From: Pseudomonas sp. EpS/L25
Lineage (GTDB): Bacteria; Pseudomonadota; Gammaproteobacteria; Pseudomonadales; Pseudomonadaceae
Direction of reading: 5' to 3'
Assembly: GCF_001512295.1 (NCBI RefSeq)
Contig: NZ_LNUP01000011.1
Coordinates: forward strand, 565,781 to 629,780
Length of the DNA: 64,000 bases
In this document: positions 22,356-32,118 of the stretch, in pieces
How the letters are laid out: every line of letters begins with the position of its first letter
Numbering within the stretch: position 1 is the stretch's first letter
Translations under genes and position numbers: made by a program
Notes under the pieces: generated by a model
The model's input: the letters and a program-made list of their open reading frames with translations, nothing else
The model's database searches: none
Told to the model about the DNA's origin: nothing

Positions 22356-24541
22356 GCCTGGCGTTTCCTCCGCTTGGTCTGGGTCAGCTCGAACAACAGT
22401 ACCGAGCGCCCGGTGACCTGATAGGTATCTCCGAAATTGAAGACGTCGCCGGCATCCAGGTCGGGCTGGTTGGTGTCGAGCTGCAACGACCAATGTTCGC
22501 CCATGGGCACTTCCGGCAGGGTGAAATCCACCACGTCATAATGAGCATTGACCAGAATCAGCAGCGAGGTATCCGCCCCCTTGCGACGAATACCGGTCGG
22601 CTGGGCACGACCATCGAGCAGGATGCCCATGCACTTGTTGCTGCCGTCCTGCCATTGCTCCACACCCATCTCGTCGCCACTGGGCTGCAGCCAGGTGACG
22701 TCCTTGACGCCCAGTTCCTCGTTGTAGACCCCGGTGAAGAAACGGCTACGGCGCAGCAGCGGATAACGGCGACGCAGGTCGATCAGGTTGCGCACGTATT
22801 CCTGCAGCTGGGCGCTCTTCTCGCTGATGTCCCAATTGACCCAGCCGATCTCGCTATCCTGGCAGTAGGCGTTGTTGTTGCCACCCTGGGTACGGGCGAA
22901 TTCGTCACCCGCCAGCAGCATGGGCGTGCCTTGGGAGAGGAACAGGGTGGTGAGCAGATTGCGCATCTGGCGATAGCGCAGCTCGATGATCTCCGGGTCG
23001 TCGGTCTCGCCCTCGACGCCGCAGTTCCACGACAGGTTGTGGGAGTGACCGTCCTTGTTGTCCTCGCCGTTGGCCTCGTTGTGCTTGTCGTTGTACGACA
23101 CGGTATCGGCGAGGGTAAAGCCATCGTGGGCGGTGACGAAGTTGACCGAGGAGTAGGGCTTGCGGCCGCGACGATTGAACTTGTCGCCGGAGCCGAGGAA
23201 GATCTTCGCGAAGTCGCCGATCTGGTCCTCGTCACCCTTCCAGAAGGCGCGGGCGGTGTCGCGGAAGGTATCGTTCCATTCCATCCAGCCGGGTGGGAAG
23301 TTGCCTACCTGATAGCCGCCGGGGCCGCAATCCCAGGGCTCGGCGATGAGCTTGGTCTCGGCCAGGATCGGGTCCTGACGGCAGGCATGCAGGAAGCCGC
23401 CGCCTTCGTCGAAGCCATGGGGTTCACGGCCGAGGATGGTGGCCAGGTCGAAGCGGAAGCCGTCCACGCCCATCTCGGTGGCCCAGTAGCGCAGCGAGTC
23501 GGTCACCATCTGCAGCACGCAGGGATGGCTCATGTTCAGGGTGTTGCCGGTGCCGGTGTCGTTGATGTAGTAGCGCGCATCGTCGGGCATCAGCCGGTAG
23601 TAGTTGGCGTTGTCGATGCCCTTGAGCGAGAGGGTCGGGCCCATCTCGTTGCCTTCTGCGGTGTGGTTGTAGACCACGTCGAGGATCACCTCGAGGCCGG
23701 CGTTGTGCATGCGCGCGACCATCACCTTGAATTCACCGATGGACTGGCTGGCCATGTAGCGCGAATGCGGGGCGAAGAAGGCCAGGGTGTTGTAGCCCCA
23801 GAAGTTTCTCAGGCCCTTCTCCAGCAGGTGGTTGTCGTCGAGGAAATAGTGGATCGGCATCAGTTCGACGGAGGTCACCCCGAGGGACTTGATGTAGTCG
23901 ATCACCTCGCTTTCCTGCAGGCCGGAGAAGGTGCCGCGGGCGTTCTCGGGGACTGCCGGGTGCTGCATGGTGTAGCCGCGCACATGGGTCTCGTAGAACA
24001 CGGTACGGTCGCGCGGCACGCGCGGATGGGTGGTGTTGCCCCAGGTGAAGGCGGGGTCGATCACCCGGCAACGCGGCATGAAGGGTGCGCTGTCACGCTC
24101 GTCGAAGGAGAGGTCGCCGTCGGGATGGCCGATGGTGTAGCCGAACAGAGCGTCGTTCCATTCCAGCTCGCCGACGATCTGCTTGGCATAGGGATCGATC
24201 AGCAGCTTGTTGTGGTTGAAGCGATGGCCATTCTGGGGCTCGTAGGGACCGTGTACCCGATAACCATACAGGGTGCCCGGGCGGGCGTCGGGAAGGTAGC
24301 CGTGCCAGATCTCGTTGGTGAATTCGGGCAGTTCGATCCGCTCGATTTCTTCCTTGCCTTCGTCGTCGAAGAGACAGAGTTCCACCTTGGTGGCATTGGC
24401 CGAGAAGATGGCGAAGTTGACGCCGGAGCCATCCCAGGTAGCGCCCAGGGGGTAGGGCAATCCTTCGCGCACACGAGACTTGGACTTGCTGATAAAGGCG
24501 GTCGCTTCGGTTAACGGCTTGTTGGACTCGGATGAAGTCAT
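22352..24541 (-). CDS. glgX: Glycogen debranching enzyme (isoamylase type)
   Basis: A 729-residue GH13_11 debranching enzyme that cleaves alpha-1,6 linkages of glucan. The N-terminal beta-sandwich (about 25-170) precedes the barrel, with nucleophile Asp in [12 protein letters not shown], acid/base Glu in [14 protein letters not shown] and VTAHDGFTL. Length and motifs fit GlgX/TreX. Its linear products can feed MalQ and TreY. It is followed immediately by the 5' part of ybhP (4-bp overlap). A spacer of 251 bp separates it from the DUF2934 gene, so it may have its own promoter there. Confidence 0.96.
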   Translation of the reverse strand: MTSSESNKPLTEATAFISKSKSRVREGLPYPLGATWDGSGVNFAIFSANATKVELCLFDDEGKEEIERIELPEFTNEIWHGYLPDARPGTLYGYRVHGPYEPQNGHRFNHNKLLIDPYAKQIVGELEWNDALFGYTIGHPDGDLSFDERDSAPFMPRCRVIDPAFTWGNTTHPRVPRDRTVFYETHVRGYTMQHPAVPENARGTFSGLQESEVIDYIKSLGVTSVELMPIHYFLDDNHLLEKGLRNFWGYNTLAFFAPHSRYMASQSIGEFKVMVARMHNAGLEVILDVVYNHTAEGNEMGPTLSLKGIDNANYYRLMPDDARYYINDTGTGNTLNMSHPCVLQMVTDSLRYWATEMGVDGFRFDLATILGREPHGFDEGGGFLHACRQDPILAETKLIAEPWDCGPGGYQVGNFPPGWMEWNDTFRDTARAFWKGDEDQIGDFAKIFLGSGDKFNRRGRKPYSSVNFVTAHDGFTLADTVSYNDKHNEANGEDNKDGHSHNLSWNCGVEGETDDPEIIELRYRQMRNLLTTLFLSQGTPMLLAGDEFARTQGGNNNAYCQDSEIGWVNWDISEKSAQLQEYVRNLIDLRRRYPLLRRSRFFTGVYNEELGVKDVTWLQPSGDEMGVEQWQDGSNKCMGILLDGRAQPTGIRRKGADTSLLILVNAHYDVVDFTLPEVPMGEHWSLQLDTNQPDLDAGDVFNFGDTYQVTGRSVLLFELTQTKRRKRQA

Positions 24542-24792
24542 TTCGACGCTCTCGGGATAGCTAGGAAGGAAGTCGCTCTAATTCGGCTCTCAATAGCCGC
24601 CGGTGGCTGAATCGATACAGATCCGGCTACCTGCATATGAAAGGCCCGACGCAGCGCAGTTCCGGGGCGCCTGAGCGAACCGACAAAGCGTTTTTTTTCA
24701 GGAAAAATCCAGGAATTCGATGGGAGACGAAGCCGCTCGCGAGCGGTGGGGAGGCCTGGCCGAACGGCCAGGCCGAAGCACATCACATCACA

Positions 24793-25290
24793 TCACTCGC
24801 TGGCGGCCGGTTTGGCTGCTGCGGGTTTGGCCCGGGAAGCACGCGGCTTCTTCGGCGTGGCGGGCGCTACGCCCACGCCAGTGGCTTCGACGGCCGCGTC
24901 AGACTTGACCTTGCTCGCACTGGTCTTGGCGGAGGTAGCCTTGCTGGTGCTGGGCTTGACCGCCTGCTTGGCCTTGGACACCACCTTCTTGGCAGCCGCC
25001 TCGACCTTTTCGGTCACGGACTCACCGGCAGCGGCCGCTTCGGTCGCAGCCTTCTCGCTGCCGCTCTTGGTCTTGCCCGTGGTGCTGGTCTTGCCCGTCG
25101 CCGGCTTGCTGGTGGTGGTCTTGGTCGCGCGGGGCTTCTTGGCGACGGTCTTCTTGGCCACACCTTCCTGTTCGGCTTCGTACAGTCGGGTCGCCATCTC
25201 CCAGTGGCGATCGTGTTCATGCGCCGGACGCCCTTCGGACTCCCAGATCTGATAGGCGAGCTGCTGGATGCGTTCGTCTTTTTGGGTCAT
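24793..25290 (-). CDS. DUF2934 protein with histone H1-like tail
   Basis: A 165-residue protein. Residues 1-45 match the DUF2934 pattern (IQQLAYQIWESEGRPAHEHDRHWEMA). The rest is a low-complexity Lys/Ala/Thr/Ser/Pro tail (KKTVAKKPRATKTTTSKPAT) like histone H1 or AlgP-type proteins. The function of DUF2934 is unknown; the tail would bind nucleic acid or another polyanion. It overlaps treY by 4 bp, so it belongs to the glucan operon. The order glgX-DUF2934-treY is, as I recall, the same in P. aeruginosa. Confidence 0.85.
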   Translation of the reverse strand: MTQKDERIQQLAYQIWESEGRPAHEHDRHWEMATRLYEAEQEGVAKKTVAKKPRATKTTTSKPATGKTSTTGKTKSGSEKAATEAAAAGESVTEKVEAAAKKVVSKAKQAVKPSTSKATSAKTSASKVKSDAAVEATGVGVAPATPKKPRASRAKPAAAKPAASE

Positions 25291-28094
25291 TGCGGTGCGG
25301 CTCCTTGAGTGATGTCTTGTGTGCTGAGCAATCCAAGCGGAAAACGTGCCAGAACCTCGCCGACGGATAGCTCTTTCTTCTGGTCATGGACAGATGAGGG
25401 AGCGAAAGTTTCCCCGAAACGGTACATGGACAAGGTTTCCGGAAGTTTTATCCGGGTGTCCTGCCAGACATCCGCGGAAAAGCCGATTTTTTCGCCGTCC
25501 AGGAGCAGGTTCGACGCCTGCAAGGGCACTATCACGATCACCGCCTGCTCTTCCCAGGTGCGGGCGAAGGCCAACACCTGCGCAGCCTTGGTCCCTTCCA
25601 CGCTCAGGGGCACGTAGCGACCTTCGGTGAACAGTTGCGGACAGCCCTTGCGCAGTTGCAGCACCGCGGCCAGCACCTGTTGTTTCACCTCGCCGCTGCG
25701 CCAGTCGGCCAGGGCAGCGACCGCGGAGTCGTGAGCGGCCAGGGCTCGTTGCCGTGGGGCATAGTCCACGGCGCGGCGATTGTCTGGCTCCACCAGGCTG
25801 AAATCCCAGAATTCCCCGCCCTGGTAGAGATCGGGCACGCCCGGTGCGGTGTTGCGCAGCAGCAGCTGGACGAGGCCATTCAGCGCACCAGCCGGAGCCA
25901 GGGCGTGCACTGCGGTGACGATCTCCTCACGCAACGAAAGGTACTGGGCATCGGTGAGCAGACCTTCCAGGAAGGCCTTGCAGGCCGCTTCATAGTCGGC
26001 GTTGGGCGCCCACCAGTCGGACTCCAGCTTCTCTTCGCGCAGGGCTTTTTCCTGCCACTGCAGCAGGCGCTCCAGATAGGCGTCGAGCCCCTGGCGGTCG
26101 TCGGCTTTCAGGGCCAGCGGCCAGCTGGCGAGCAGCGTCTGGTAGAGCATCAGCTCATCGCCCCGGGTGGGGGCGGGAGCATCGTTCCACTGGCCACGCA
26201 GCGGAGCGGCCTGCTCCATCCAGCGAGTGACCTGGGCGATGTACGCCTGGGGTGCCTCCGAGACCACCGCGAGCCGCGCGCGAGTGTCTTCGCCGCGCTT
26301 GTGGTCGTGGGTGGCGGTGGTCAGCATGTTGCGCGGGAAGTGCTCGGCGCGCCAACCGCTGGCCTCGTGGAAGGCACTGACCGGCTGGGCGAAATGCTGG
26401 GGATCGAAGCCCACGTCATTGCGCGAGAGCAGCGGTGCGGAGCGATAGCAGGCGGTGTCCTCCACGGCCTTGGCGGCGATGGGCGAGGTGAGCTGCTGGA
26501 ACTTGGTGATGGCGCGGCGTTGTTCGCGACGAGCCACGCTGCCCACCGGCTTGTGGCGTGGTGCATCGCCGCCCAGCCACGCACGCAGTTGCTCCAGCAG
26601 CGGTTGCTCCGCCTCGCCGACCTGGGACCGTGCCGCTTCCAGCGCAGTGTCGAACCACTGCGCATCGTTGCCGACGAAACCCGCGGCTCCGGCATAGGTG
26701 CGATAGACCTTGAACTGCACGATCAGCTCCAGCAGCACCCGGCGGATGGCGCCCTGGCTGGTGTCGCGCGTCCGCCAATCCTGCTGGGCCAGCAGGTGCA
26801 GGGTGTGCACGGCGGATTCGAATTCGCTGTTCAGCGCCGTGGTGAGTACCAGGCGGCGGGCTTCGCGTACCTCCTCCAGAAAGTCCTCGGTACGGCCGGT
26901 GGTTTCCGCCCAGAACTTACGTAGCGAGGCTTCACCGCTGGCGGCATGCTGCACCGCCGACACCTCGTTCATGAATTCGTAGCCGGTGGTGCCGTCGATG
27001 CCCCAGCCTTCGCGCAGGTGTTCGCCTTCGGCGAGGATCTTCTCGATGTAGATCGGGAAACCGTCTTCCGGCGCGCCACCGGGCCGCTGGGTGCACAGGT
27101 CGTCCACCCGGCGCCGCAGCTTGCGGCAATAGGCACGTGGATTGGCCAGGCCGTCGATATGGTCGAGCCGCAGGCCATCCAGCAAGCCTTCGCCGATCAG
27201 GCGGAAGATCAGCGAGTGAGTCTCCTCGAACACCTCGTGGCGCTCCATGCGCAGGCCGCCCAGCTCGGTGATGTCGAAGAAGCGCCGCCAGTTGATATCG
27301 TCCGAGGCGGTACGCCAGCTGGCCAGCCGATAGTGCTGGCTTTCCAGCAGGGCGTGCAGGCGCTCCTGATTGGTTGGCTGGCTACCGTCGAAGGCGGCGA
27401 GCGCCTTCTCGATGGCGGCCGCGACGGCAGGCTCCTTAGCGGCATCGGCCAGCTGCCGTTGGGCGCCCCGAGCTTCTTGCTGATCCTTGGCGCGTGCCGA
27501 GAAGGCATCGGCGAACAGGCTCAACTGGGGCAGATCGCTCTCGCGCAGGATCTGGCCGTAGGTGCCCGGATTGATGGGGAAGTGGTGGGCGTAGTACTCC
27601 ACGCGGAAAGCGCCTTTTTCCGCATCGAACACCAGCTTGAGTTCGCCCGCTTGCAAGACGTTGCCATAGGCGTCGCCGAGGAAGGGCAGCAGCACCTGGC
27701 CTTGCAGGTCCGGGTCCGGACCGTACCAGTTGATGTCGTAGAAGCCGGCATAGCGGCTCTGGCGACCCCATTCGAGGATGTCCAGCCACCAGGCGTTTTC
27801 CGAGCCGCCGACGTTGGTGTGGTTGGGCACGAAGTCGGCGATCAGGCCCATGCCGTGCTCGCGCAAGCGGGCGACCAGGCGGCGTAGCGCCTCTTCACCG
27901 CCCAGCTCGGGGTTCACGCGGGTCGGATCGACCACGTCGTAGCCGTGGACGGAGCCGGCGCGGGCGGTGGTGATGGGAGAGGCGTAAAAGTGGCTGATGC
28001 CGAGGTTGGCATAATACTCGACCAGAGGCAGGGCATCGTCGAAGGTGAAGTCCTTGTGGAACTGCAGGCGTACGGTAGCGCGCAAGCGACTCAT
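25287..28094 (-). CDS. treY: Maltooligosyltrehalose synthase
   Basis: A 935-residue GH13_26 enzyme that isomerises the reducing-end glucose of maltooligosaccharides to a trehalose unit. It opens LRATVRLQFHKDFTFDDALP, with FYASPITTARAGSVHGYDV and the nucleophile in GLRLDHIDGLANPRAY. Length is at the upper end of the family. It overlaps both the upstream malQ stop and the downstream DUF2934 start. Its product is cut by TreZ to free trehalose. Confidence 0.96.
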   Translation of the reverse strand: MSRLRATVRLQFHKDFTFDDALPLVEYYANLGISHFYASPITTARAGSVHGYDVVDPTRVNPELGGEEALRRLVARLREHGMGLIADFVPNHTNVGGSENAWWLDILEWGRQSRYAGFYDINWYGPDPDLQGQVLLPFLGDAYGNVLQAGELKLVFDAEKGAFRVEYYAHHFPINPGTYGQILRESDLPQLSLFADAFSARAKDQQEARGAQRQLADAAKEPAVAAAIEKALAAFDGSQPTNQERLHALLESQHYRLASWRTASDDINWRRFFDITELGGLRMERHEVFEETHSLIFRLIGEGLLDGLRLDHIDGLANPRAYCRKLRRRVDDLCTQRPGGAPEDGFPIYIEKILAEGEHLREGWGIDGTTGYEFMNEVSAVQHAASGEASLRKFWAETTGRTEDFLEEVREARRLVLTTALNSEFESAVHTLHLLAQQDWRTRDTSQGAIRRVLLELIVQFKVYRTYAGAAGFVGNDAQWFDTALEAARSQVGEAEQPLLEQLRAWLGGDAPRHKPVGSVARREQRRAITKFQQLTSPIAAKAVEDTACYRSAPLLSRNDVGFDPQHFAQPVSAFHEASGWRAEHFPRNMLTTATHDHKRGEDTRARLAVVSEAPQAYIAQVTRWMEQAAPLRGQWNDAPAPTRGDELMLYQTLLASWPLALKADDRQGLDAYLERLLQWQEKALREEKLESDWWAPNADYEAACKAFLEGLLTDAQYLSLREEIVTAVHALAPAGALNGLVQLLLRNTAPGVPDLYQGGEFWDFSLVEPDNRRAVDYAPRQRALAAHDSAVAALADWRSGEVKQQVLAAVLQLRKGCPQLFTEGRYVPLSVEGTKAAQVLAFARTWEEQAVIVIVPLQASNLLLDGEKIGFSADVWQDTRIKLPETLSMYRFGETFAPSSVHDQKKELSVGEVLARFPLGLLSTQDITQGAAPQ

Positions 28095-30157
28095 CGAGTG
28101 TTCTCCGGATTGTTACGAGCAGAGCTCAGCACGCGCAGGCGCCGTTCGGGGGTAGCAGCGTCCAGCAGGCGCTCCGCGGGAGCCTCCCAGCGGCGCAGCC
28201 AATTGGGATGTTCGTTGGTGGTGCCGGGCAGGTTGGCCTGTTCCAGCTGGCCCAGGGCGTCTTCCACCGGCAGGATGATCAATGGGGCCGGGGTTCGACC
28301 GATGAAGTCGATGGCGGCATCGACCGCCTGTTCGACGTTCTCCGGGCTGTTGTCGTCCAGCTGCAGCACCTTGGCCAGGTGCTGGCGATCCTCGGCGCGC
28401 TCGGCGAGGCGATCCTGGCGGGAGGTGCCGTCGGGCAGCAGATTCAGCTGTTCTTGCCAGTCGGCATCGCGGCCCCGCCACCAGCCGGTGAGGGTCGGCA
28501 GGTCGTGGGTGGTGGGCGTGCCCATGGCCGTGTTCGACCATTGAGCGGCGCGCTTGAAGGGCTGCCCATCGCGCTCGAACAGCAGCACCTGCATACCCAT
28601 GATGGCGCGGTCGGCCAGCCGTTCGCGGAAGCCCTCGGGCACCGTGCCCAGGTCTTCGCCCATCACCACGCAGCGATGGCGCCAGGACTCCAGGGCGACC
28701 AGCCGCAGCAGGTCGTCGATGGGGTAAGAGAGATAGGCCCCGTCGGCCGGGGAAGCACCTTCTGGGACGAGCCAGAGGCGTTGCAGACCCATCACGTGAT
28801 CTATGCGCACGCCACCGGCGTGGGCGAAGTTGGCCCTGAGCATCTCGATGAAGGCGCGGAACCCGTGCTTGACCATGCCGGTAGGGGAGAAGGCGGAAAT
28901 ACCCCAGCCCTGGCCCTTCTGGTTCAACAGGTCGGGCGGACAACCGACGGTGACCGAGGCCAGCAATTCCTCCTGGCGGCTCCAGGCCTGGCTGCCACCG
29001 CCATCCGCCCCGACGGCGATGTCGGCGATCAGGCCGATGCGCATGCCCGATTCACGGCACTGCCGTTGCGCCGCCGCCAGTCCTTCGCTGGCCAACCACT
29101 GGGTGAAGGCATGGAACTCCACGTCCTGGGCGTGGCGCTCGGCGAATTCGGCCACGGCCGGATTCTTCGGATCGCGATATTGCTGCGGCCAATGCTGCCA
29201 GCTGGGCGAGGCGTCACCCTGCGTGAAGGAGGCATGCAGGGCTTCGAAGCGGCAGTGATTCTCCAGTGCCTCGCCGCCCTCTCGGCGGAAGGCAGCGAAG
29301 CGCTCGTGCAGATCGGTCGCGGCGGTGCGGAAATCCAGATGCAGGGCACGCAGCAGGCGCAGGCGCAGCTTGGCCAGCGCGGGCCAGTCGATCAGTTCCA
29401 GCTGTTCGAGGCGTTCGGCTTCGGCCTGCAGGCCACTACGGTCTGCGGCCTTGCGTACTGCCTCAAGACCCAGCACCACCTCTGGTGCCGCATAGAGCAC
29501 GTTGAAGAACACCCGACTGGAAGGCGAATAGGGGCTGTAACGGCGGCCATCGGCGCTGAACATGGCATGTAGCGGGCTGATGGCCAGGGCATCGGCGCCC
29601 TTGGCCGCCGCCGCACGAGCGAATTGCACCAGCCCTTGCAGATCCCCGGCGCCGCTGCCGCCTTCACGTCTCAGGCTGTAGAGCTGTACGGCCAGGCCCC
29701 AAAGATGGGCATTGGCGTCACCGGTGGCGTCCTCGATGGTGAAGCAGCGCTCCGGCGCTACCGCCAGGGTCAGGCGCGCGCCATCGATGTCCGCCTGGTG
29801 GTAGCCGGTTACGGCGATGGCAGCCAGTTGGCCCTGGTCATCCACGGTGCCTTCCAGGCGCTCGCCATTTTCCAGTTGCACCTGGTAGCGGACGCCACGC
29901 TTGAACTGATCAGGCGTACCGACCGGCTTGCCCACCTGGGCGGTGATCAGGGGCGGCAGGTGATGCTTGTCACCGACCTCCGCCAGCTGGCGCAGGCTGG
30001 CGTCGATGTCCGCGTCGCTGTCGGCAGGCAGCTCGATGGCCTTGAGCAGGTTACGCAGCGCTGCAGGACTCACTCGTTGGCGCTGGCCGTCATAGGCGGT
30101 CCATTCGATGGAAATGCCGGCCGCCTTGGCCAGTTGTTCCAGGCGATCCTCGCTCAT
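28091..30157 (-). CDS. malQ: 4-alpha-glucanotransferase (amylomaltase)
   Basis: A 688-residue GH77 enzyme. The nucleophile lies in VRIDHVMGLQRLW, and the acid/base Glu in VVMGEDLGTVPEGF. An N-terminal extension of about 140 residues precedes the barrel, as in other proteobacterial MalQ proteins. It disproportionates maltooligosaccharides, lengthening short ones so that TreY can use them. It overlaps treZ upstream and treY downstream by ATGA, making treZ-malQ-treY one translationally coupled unit. Confidence 0.96.
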   Translation of the reverse strand: MSEDRLEQLAKAAGISIEWTAYDGQRQRVSPAALRNLLKAIELPADSDADIDASLRQLAEVGDKHHLPPLITAQVGKPVGTPDQFKRGVRYQVQLENGERLEGTVDDQGQLAAIAVTGYHQADIDGARLTLAVAPERCFTIEDATGDANAHLWGLAVQLYSLRREGGSGAGDLQGLVQFARAAAAKGADALAISPLHAMFSADGRRYSPYSPSSRVFFNVLYAAPEVVLGLEAVRKAADRSGLQAEAERLEQLELIDWPALAKLRLRLLRALHLDFRTAATDLHERFAAFRREGGEALENHCRFEALHASFTQGDASPSWQHWPQQYRDPKNPAVAEFAERHAQDVEFHAFTQWLASEGLAAAQRQCRESGMRIGLIADIAVGADGGGSQAWSRQEELLASVTVGCPPDLLNQKGQGWGISAFSPTGMVKHGFRAFIEMLRANFAHAGGVRIDHVMGLQRLWLVPEGASPADGAYLSYPIDDLLRLVALESWRHRCVVMGEDLGTVPEGFRERLADRAIMGMQVLLFERDGQPFKRAAQWSNTAMGTPTTHDLPTLTGWWRGRDADWQEQLNLLPDGTSRQDRLAERAEDRQHLAKVLQLDDNSPENVEQAVDAAIDFIGRTPAPLIILPVEDALGQLEQANLPGTTNEHPNWLRRWEAPAERLLDAATPERRLRVLSSARNNPENTR

Positions 30158-31959
30158 GCCTTTTTCTCCAGCCAGACCAGCGCGGAATGGGCGGCCAGTT
30201 GGCCGTCCTGACGGAGCGGCGTGGCAGCTGCGTCACTGCTGTGCAGCAGCTCGCCTGCCGGTGCTCCGGTCACTTTCACTGGCGCGTCGCTCAGGTTGAG
30301 TTCGATGGTCAGGCGGCTGCCGTCGGCCAGCATCCAGCGCGCGCGCACGGCGCGGTCGGCCAGAGCCTCGGCGCCGGCGGCACGGGCGCCTTGCAGGCGC
30401 GGGAACAGTTCGCGGCGACGGATCTCCAGCAGCTCCCGGTAGAGTCCCAGCCAGGCCGCATGGTCGGGCTGATCGGCTTCGCCGAAGTTGGGCTTGGAAT
30501 CCTCGAAGGTCCCGGGCGCATTGGGATCGGGAATCTGCTGCCGATGTTCCTCGCTGGTGAAGAAGTCGAAATCCTTGAATTCGTTGCGCCGGCCATCGCG
30601 CACCAGCTCCGCCAGTTCGTCATTGTGGCTGGTGAAGAACAGGAACGGCTGGCGGCTGCCCCATTCCTCGCCGATGAACAGCAGCGGGATCATGGGGCTC
30701 AGTAGTAGCAGGGCGGTGGCCGCCTTGAGCGCGGGCTCGGGCGCCAGCCGCGTCAGGCGCTCGCCGAAGGCGCGGTTGCCCACCTGGTCGTGGTTCTGCA
30801 GGAAGATGATGAAGGCGCTGGCGGGCAGGTCCTTGCTCGGCTCGCCGCGGGCCTTGCCGTGGCGCGTTTCTTCGCCCTGGTAGATGAAGCCTTCGCCCAG
30901 GCAACGCACCAGCTTGGCCGTGGCGTCCCGGGTGAAGTCCTGGTAGTAGCCTTCGTCTTCCCCGGTCAGCAGCGGATGGATGACGTTGTGCCAGTCATCG
31001 GTCCACTGCGCATTGTAATGCTTGCCGCCGAGCAGGGTCGCGGTGTTGTCCTCGTTCTCCAGCATCAGGTGGACATGGCGCCCAGGCTCCACGGTGGCGC
31101 GGATCTCCTCGGCCATTTCCTCCAGAAAGCCCTTGTCGCCAATGGCGTGCACGGCGTCGAATCTGAGGCCGTCGAAGCGGTACTCCATCAGCCACAGCAG
31201 CGCGTTGTCGATGAAGTAGCGGCGGACCGCATCCTGACGGAAGTCGATGGCGGCGCCCCAGGGAGTATGGATGTCCTCGCGGAAGAAGCGCTCGGCATAG
31301 GCGTGCAGGTAGTTGCCGTCCGGGCCGAAGTGGTTGTAGACCACGTCCAGGTAGACCATCACGCCGTGAGCGTGGGCGGTGTCGATCAACGACTTGAGAT
31401 CGTCCGGCGTGCCGTAGGAGGCCTCCACGGCATAGGGCAGGACTCCGTCGTAGCCCCAGTTGCGACCGCCAGGGAATTCCGACAGCGGCATCAGCTCGAT
31501 GGCGGTGATGCCCAGGGCCGCCAGGCGCGGGACGAGCTTCTCGACGCCGGAGAAGCCTCCCAGGGTGCCGACATGCACTTCGTAGATGACGCTCTCGTGC
31601 CAGGGCCGGCCGCTCCATTCCACGGTCTGCCAATGGTAGGTGGTGGGGTCGATGACGATGCTCGGCTCGTGCACGTCGCCGGCCTGGGCGCGAGAGGCGG
31701 GGTCCGGCACCAGCAGGTCGCCGATCTGATAACGGTAGCGCGTGCCCGCGCCGCACTGGGCCTCGATCCCGAACCAGCCGTCACCCCGGGCTTCGAGCGC
31801 CAGGGTCATGCCGCCCTCGAGCGCCACGGACACTGCGTCCGCGCTGGGCGCCCAGAAGTGGAAGAGGGTGCGATCCTTGCCCAGCAGGGTGGCGCCGGCA
31901 CGGGTCCGCCAGGCGTAGCCCCCGGTCGTTGCGGCTGCGTCGCGAGAAATGTCAGTCAT
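30154..31959 (-). CDS. treZ: Maltooligosyltrehalose trehalohydrolase
   Basis: A 601-residue GH13_10 enzyme that releases trehalose from maltooligosyltrehalose. The N-terminal FHFWAPSADAVSVAL region is the family beta-sandwich. The barrel has the nucleophile in GLRFDAVHAIGDKGF, Glu in LMLENEDN and FLQNHDQVGNRAFGERL, a TreZ hallmark. It is the first gene of treZ-malQ-treY-DUF2934, 160 bp from glgA and separated from it by a strong terminator. Confidence 0.96.
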   Translation of the reverse strand: MTDISRDAAATTGGYAWRTRAGATLLGKDRTLFHFWAPSADAVSVALEGGMTLALEARGDGWFGIEAQCGAGTRYRYQIGDLLVPDPASRAQAGDVHEPSIVIDPTTYHWQTVEWSGRPWHESVIYEVHVGTLGGFSGVEKLVPRLAALGITAIELMPLSEFPGGRNWGYDGVLPYAVEASYGTPDDLKSLIDTAHAHGVMVYLDVVYNHFGPDGNYLHAYAERFFREDIHTPWGAAIDFRQDAVRRYFIDNALLWLMEYRFDGLRFDAVHAIGDKGFLEEMAEEIRATVEPGRHVHLMLENEDNTATLLGGKHYNAQWTDDWHNVIHPLLTGEDEGYYQDFTRDATAKLVRCLGEGFIYQGEETRHGKARGEPSKDLPASAFIIFLQNHDQVGNRAFGERLTRLAPEPALKAATALLLLSPMIPLLFIGEEWGSRQPFLFFTSHNDELAELVRDGRRNEFKDFDFFTSEEHRQQIPDPNAPGTFEDSKPNFGEADQPDHAAWLGLYRELLEIRRRELFPRLQGARAAGAEALADRAVRARWMLADGSRLTIELNLSDAPVKVTGAPAGELLHSSDAAATPLRQDGQLAAHSALVWLEKKA

Positions 31960-31989
31960 GAATGGATAACTCCCGAAACCGGAGGGCAG

Positions 31990-32019
31990 AAAAAGCGCTG
32001 CGGCCCTGATGGCCGCAGC
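31990..32019 (-). terminator. Rho-independent terminator after glgA
   Basis: On the minus strand a perfect 9-bp stem GCTGCGGCC-ATCAG-GGCCGCAGC is followed by GCTTTTTC. This is a classic intrinsic terminator 100 bp downstream of glgA. It should uncouple glgA from treZ, so treZ needs its own promoter in the remaining 30 bp or relies on read-through. Confidence 0.8.
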
Positions 32020-32118
32020 TGCTGTTATGACCGGTGGGAGTCGCTCAAAGTTGAGCGGGGCAGGCGCTTTTCGTCGGTCTTGGACCCAGAAAAGGCGCCG
32101 GCCAGGCGGCGTTCGATC

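Noticed and set aside
22493-24514. 673-codon plus-strand frame opposite glgX
   Set aside because: Antisense shadow; glgX on the minus strand has all GH13 motifs.
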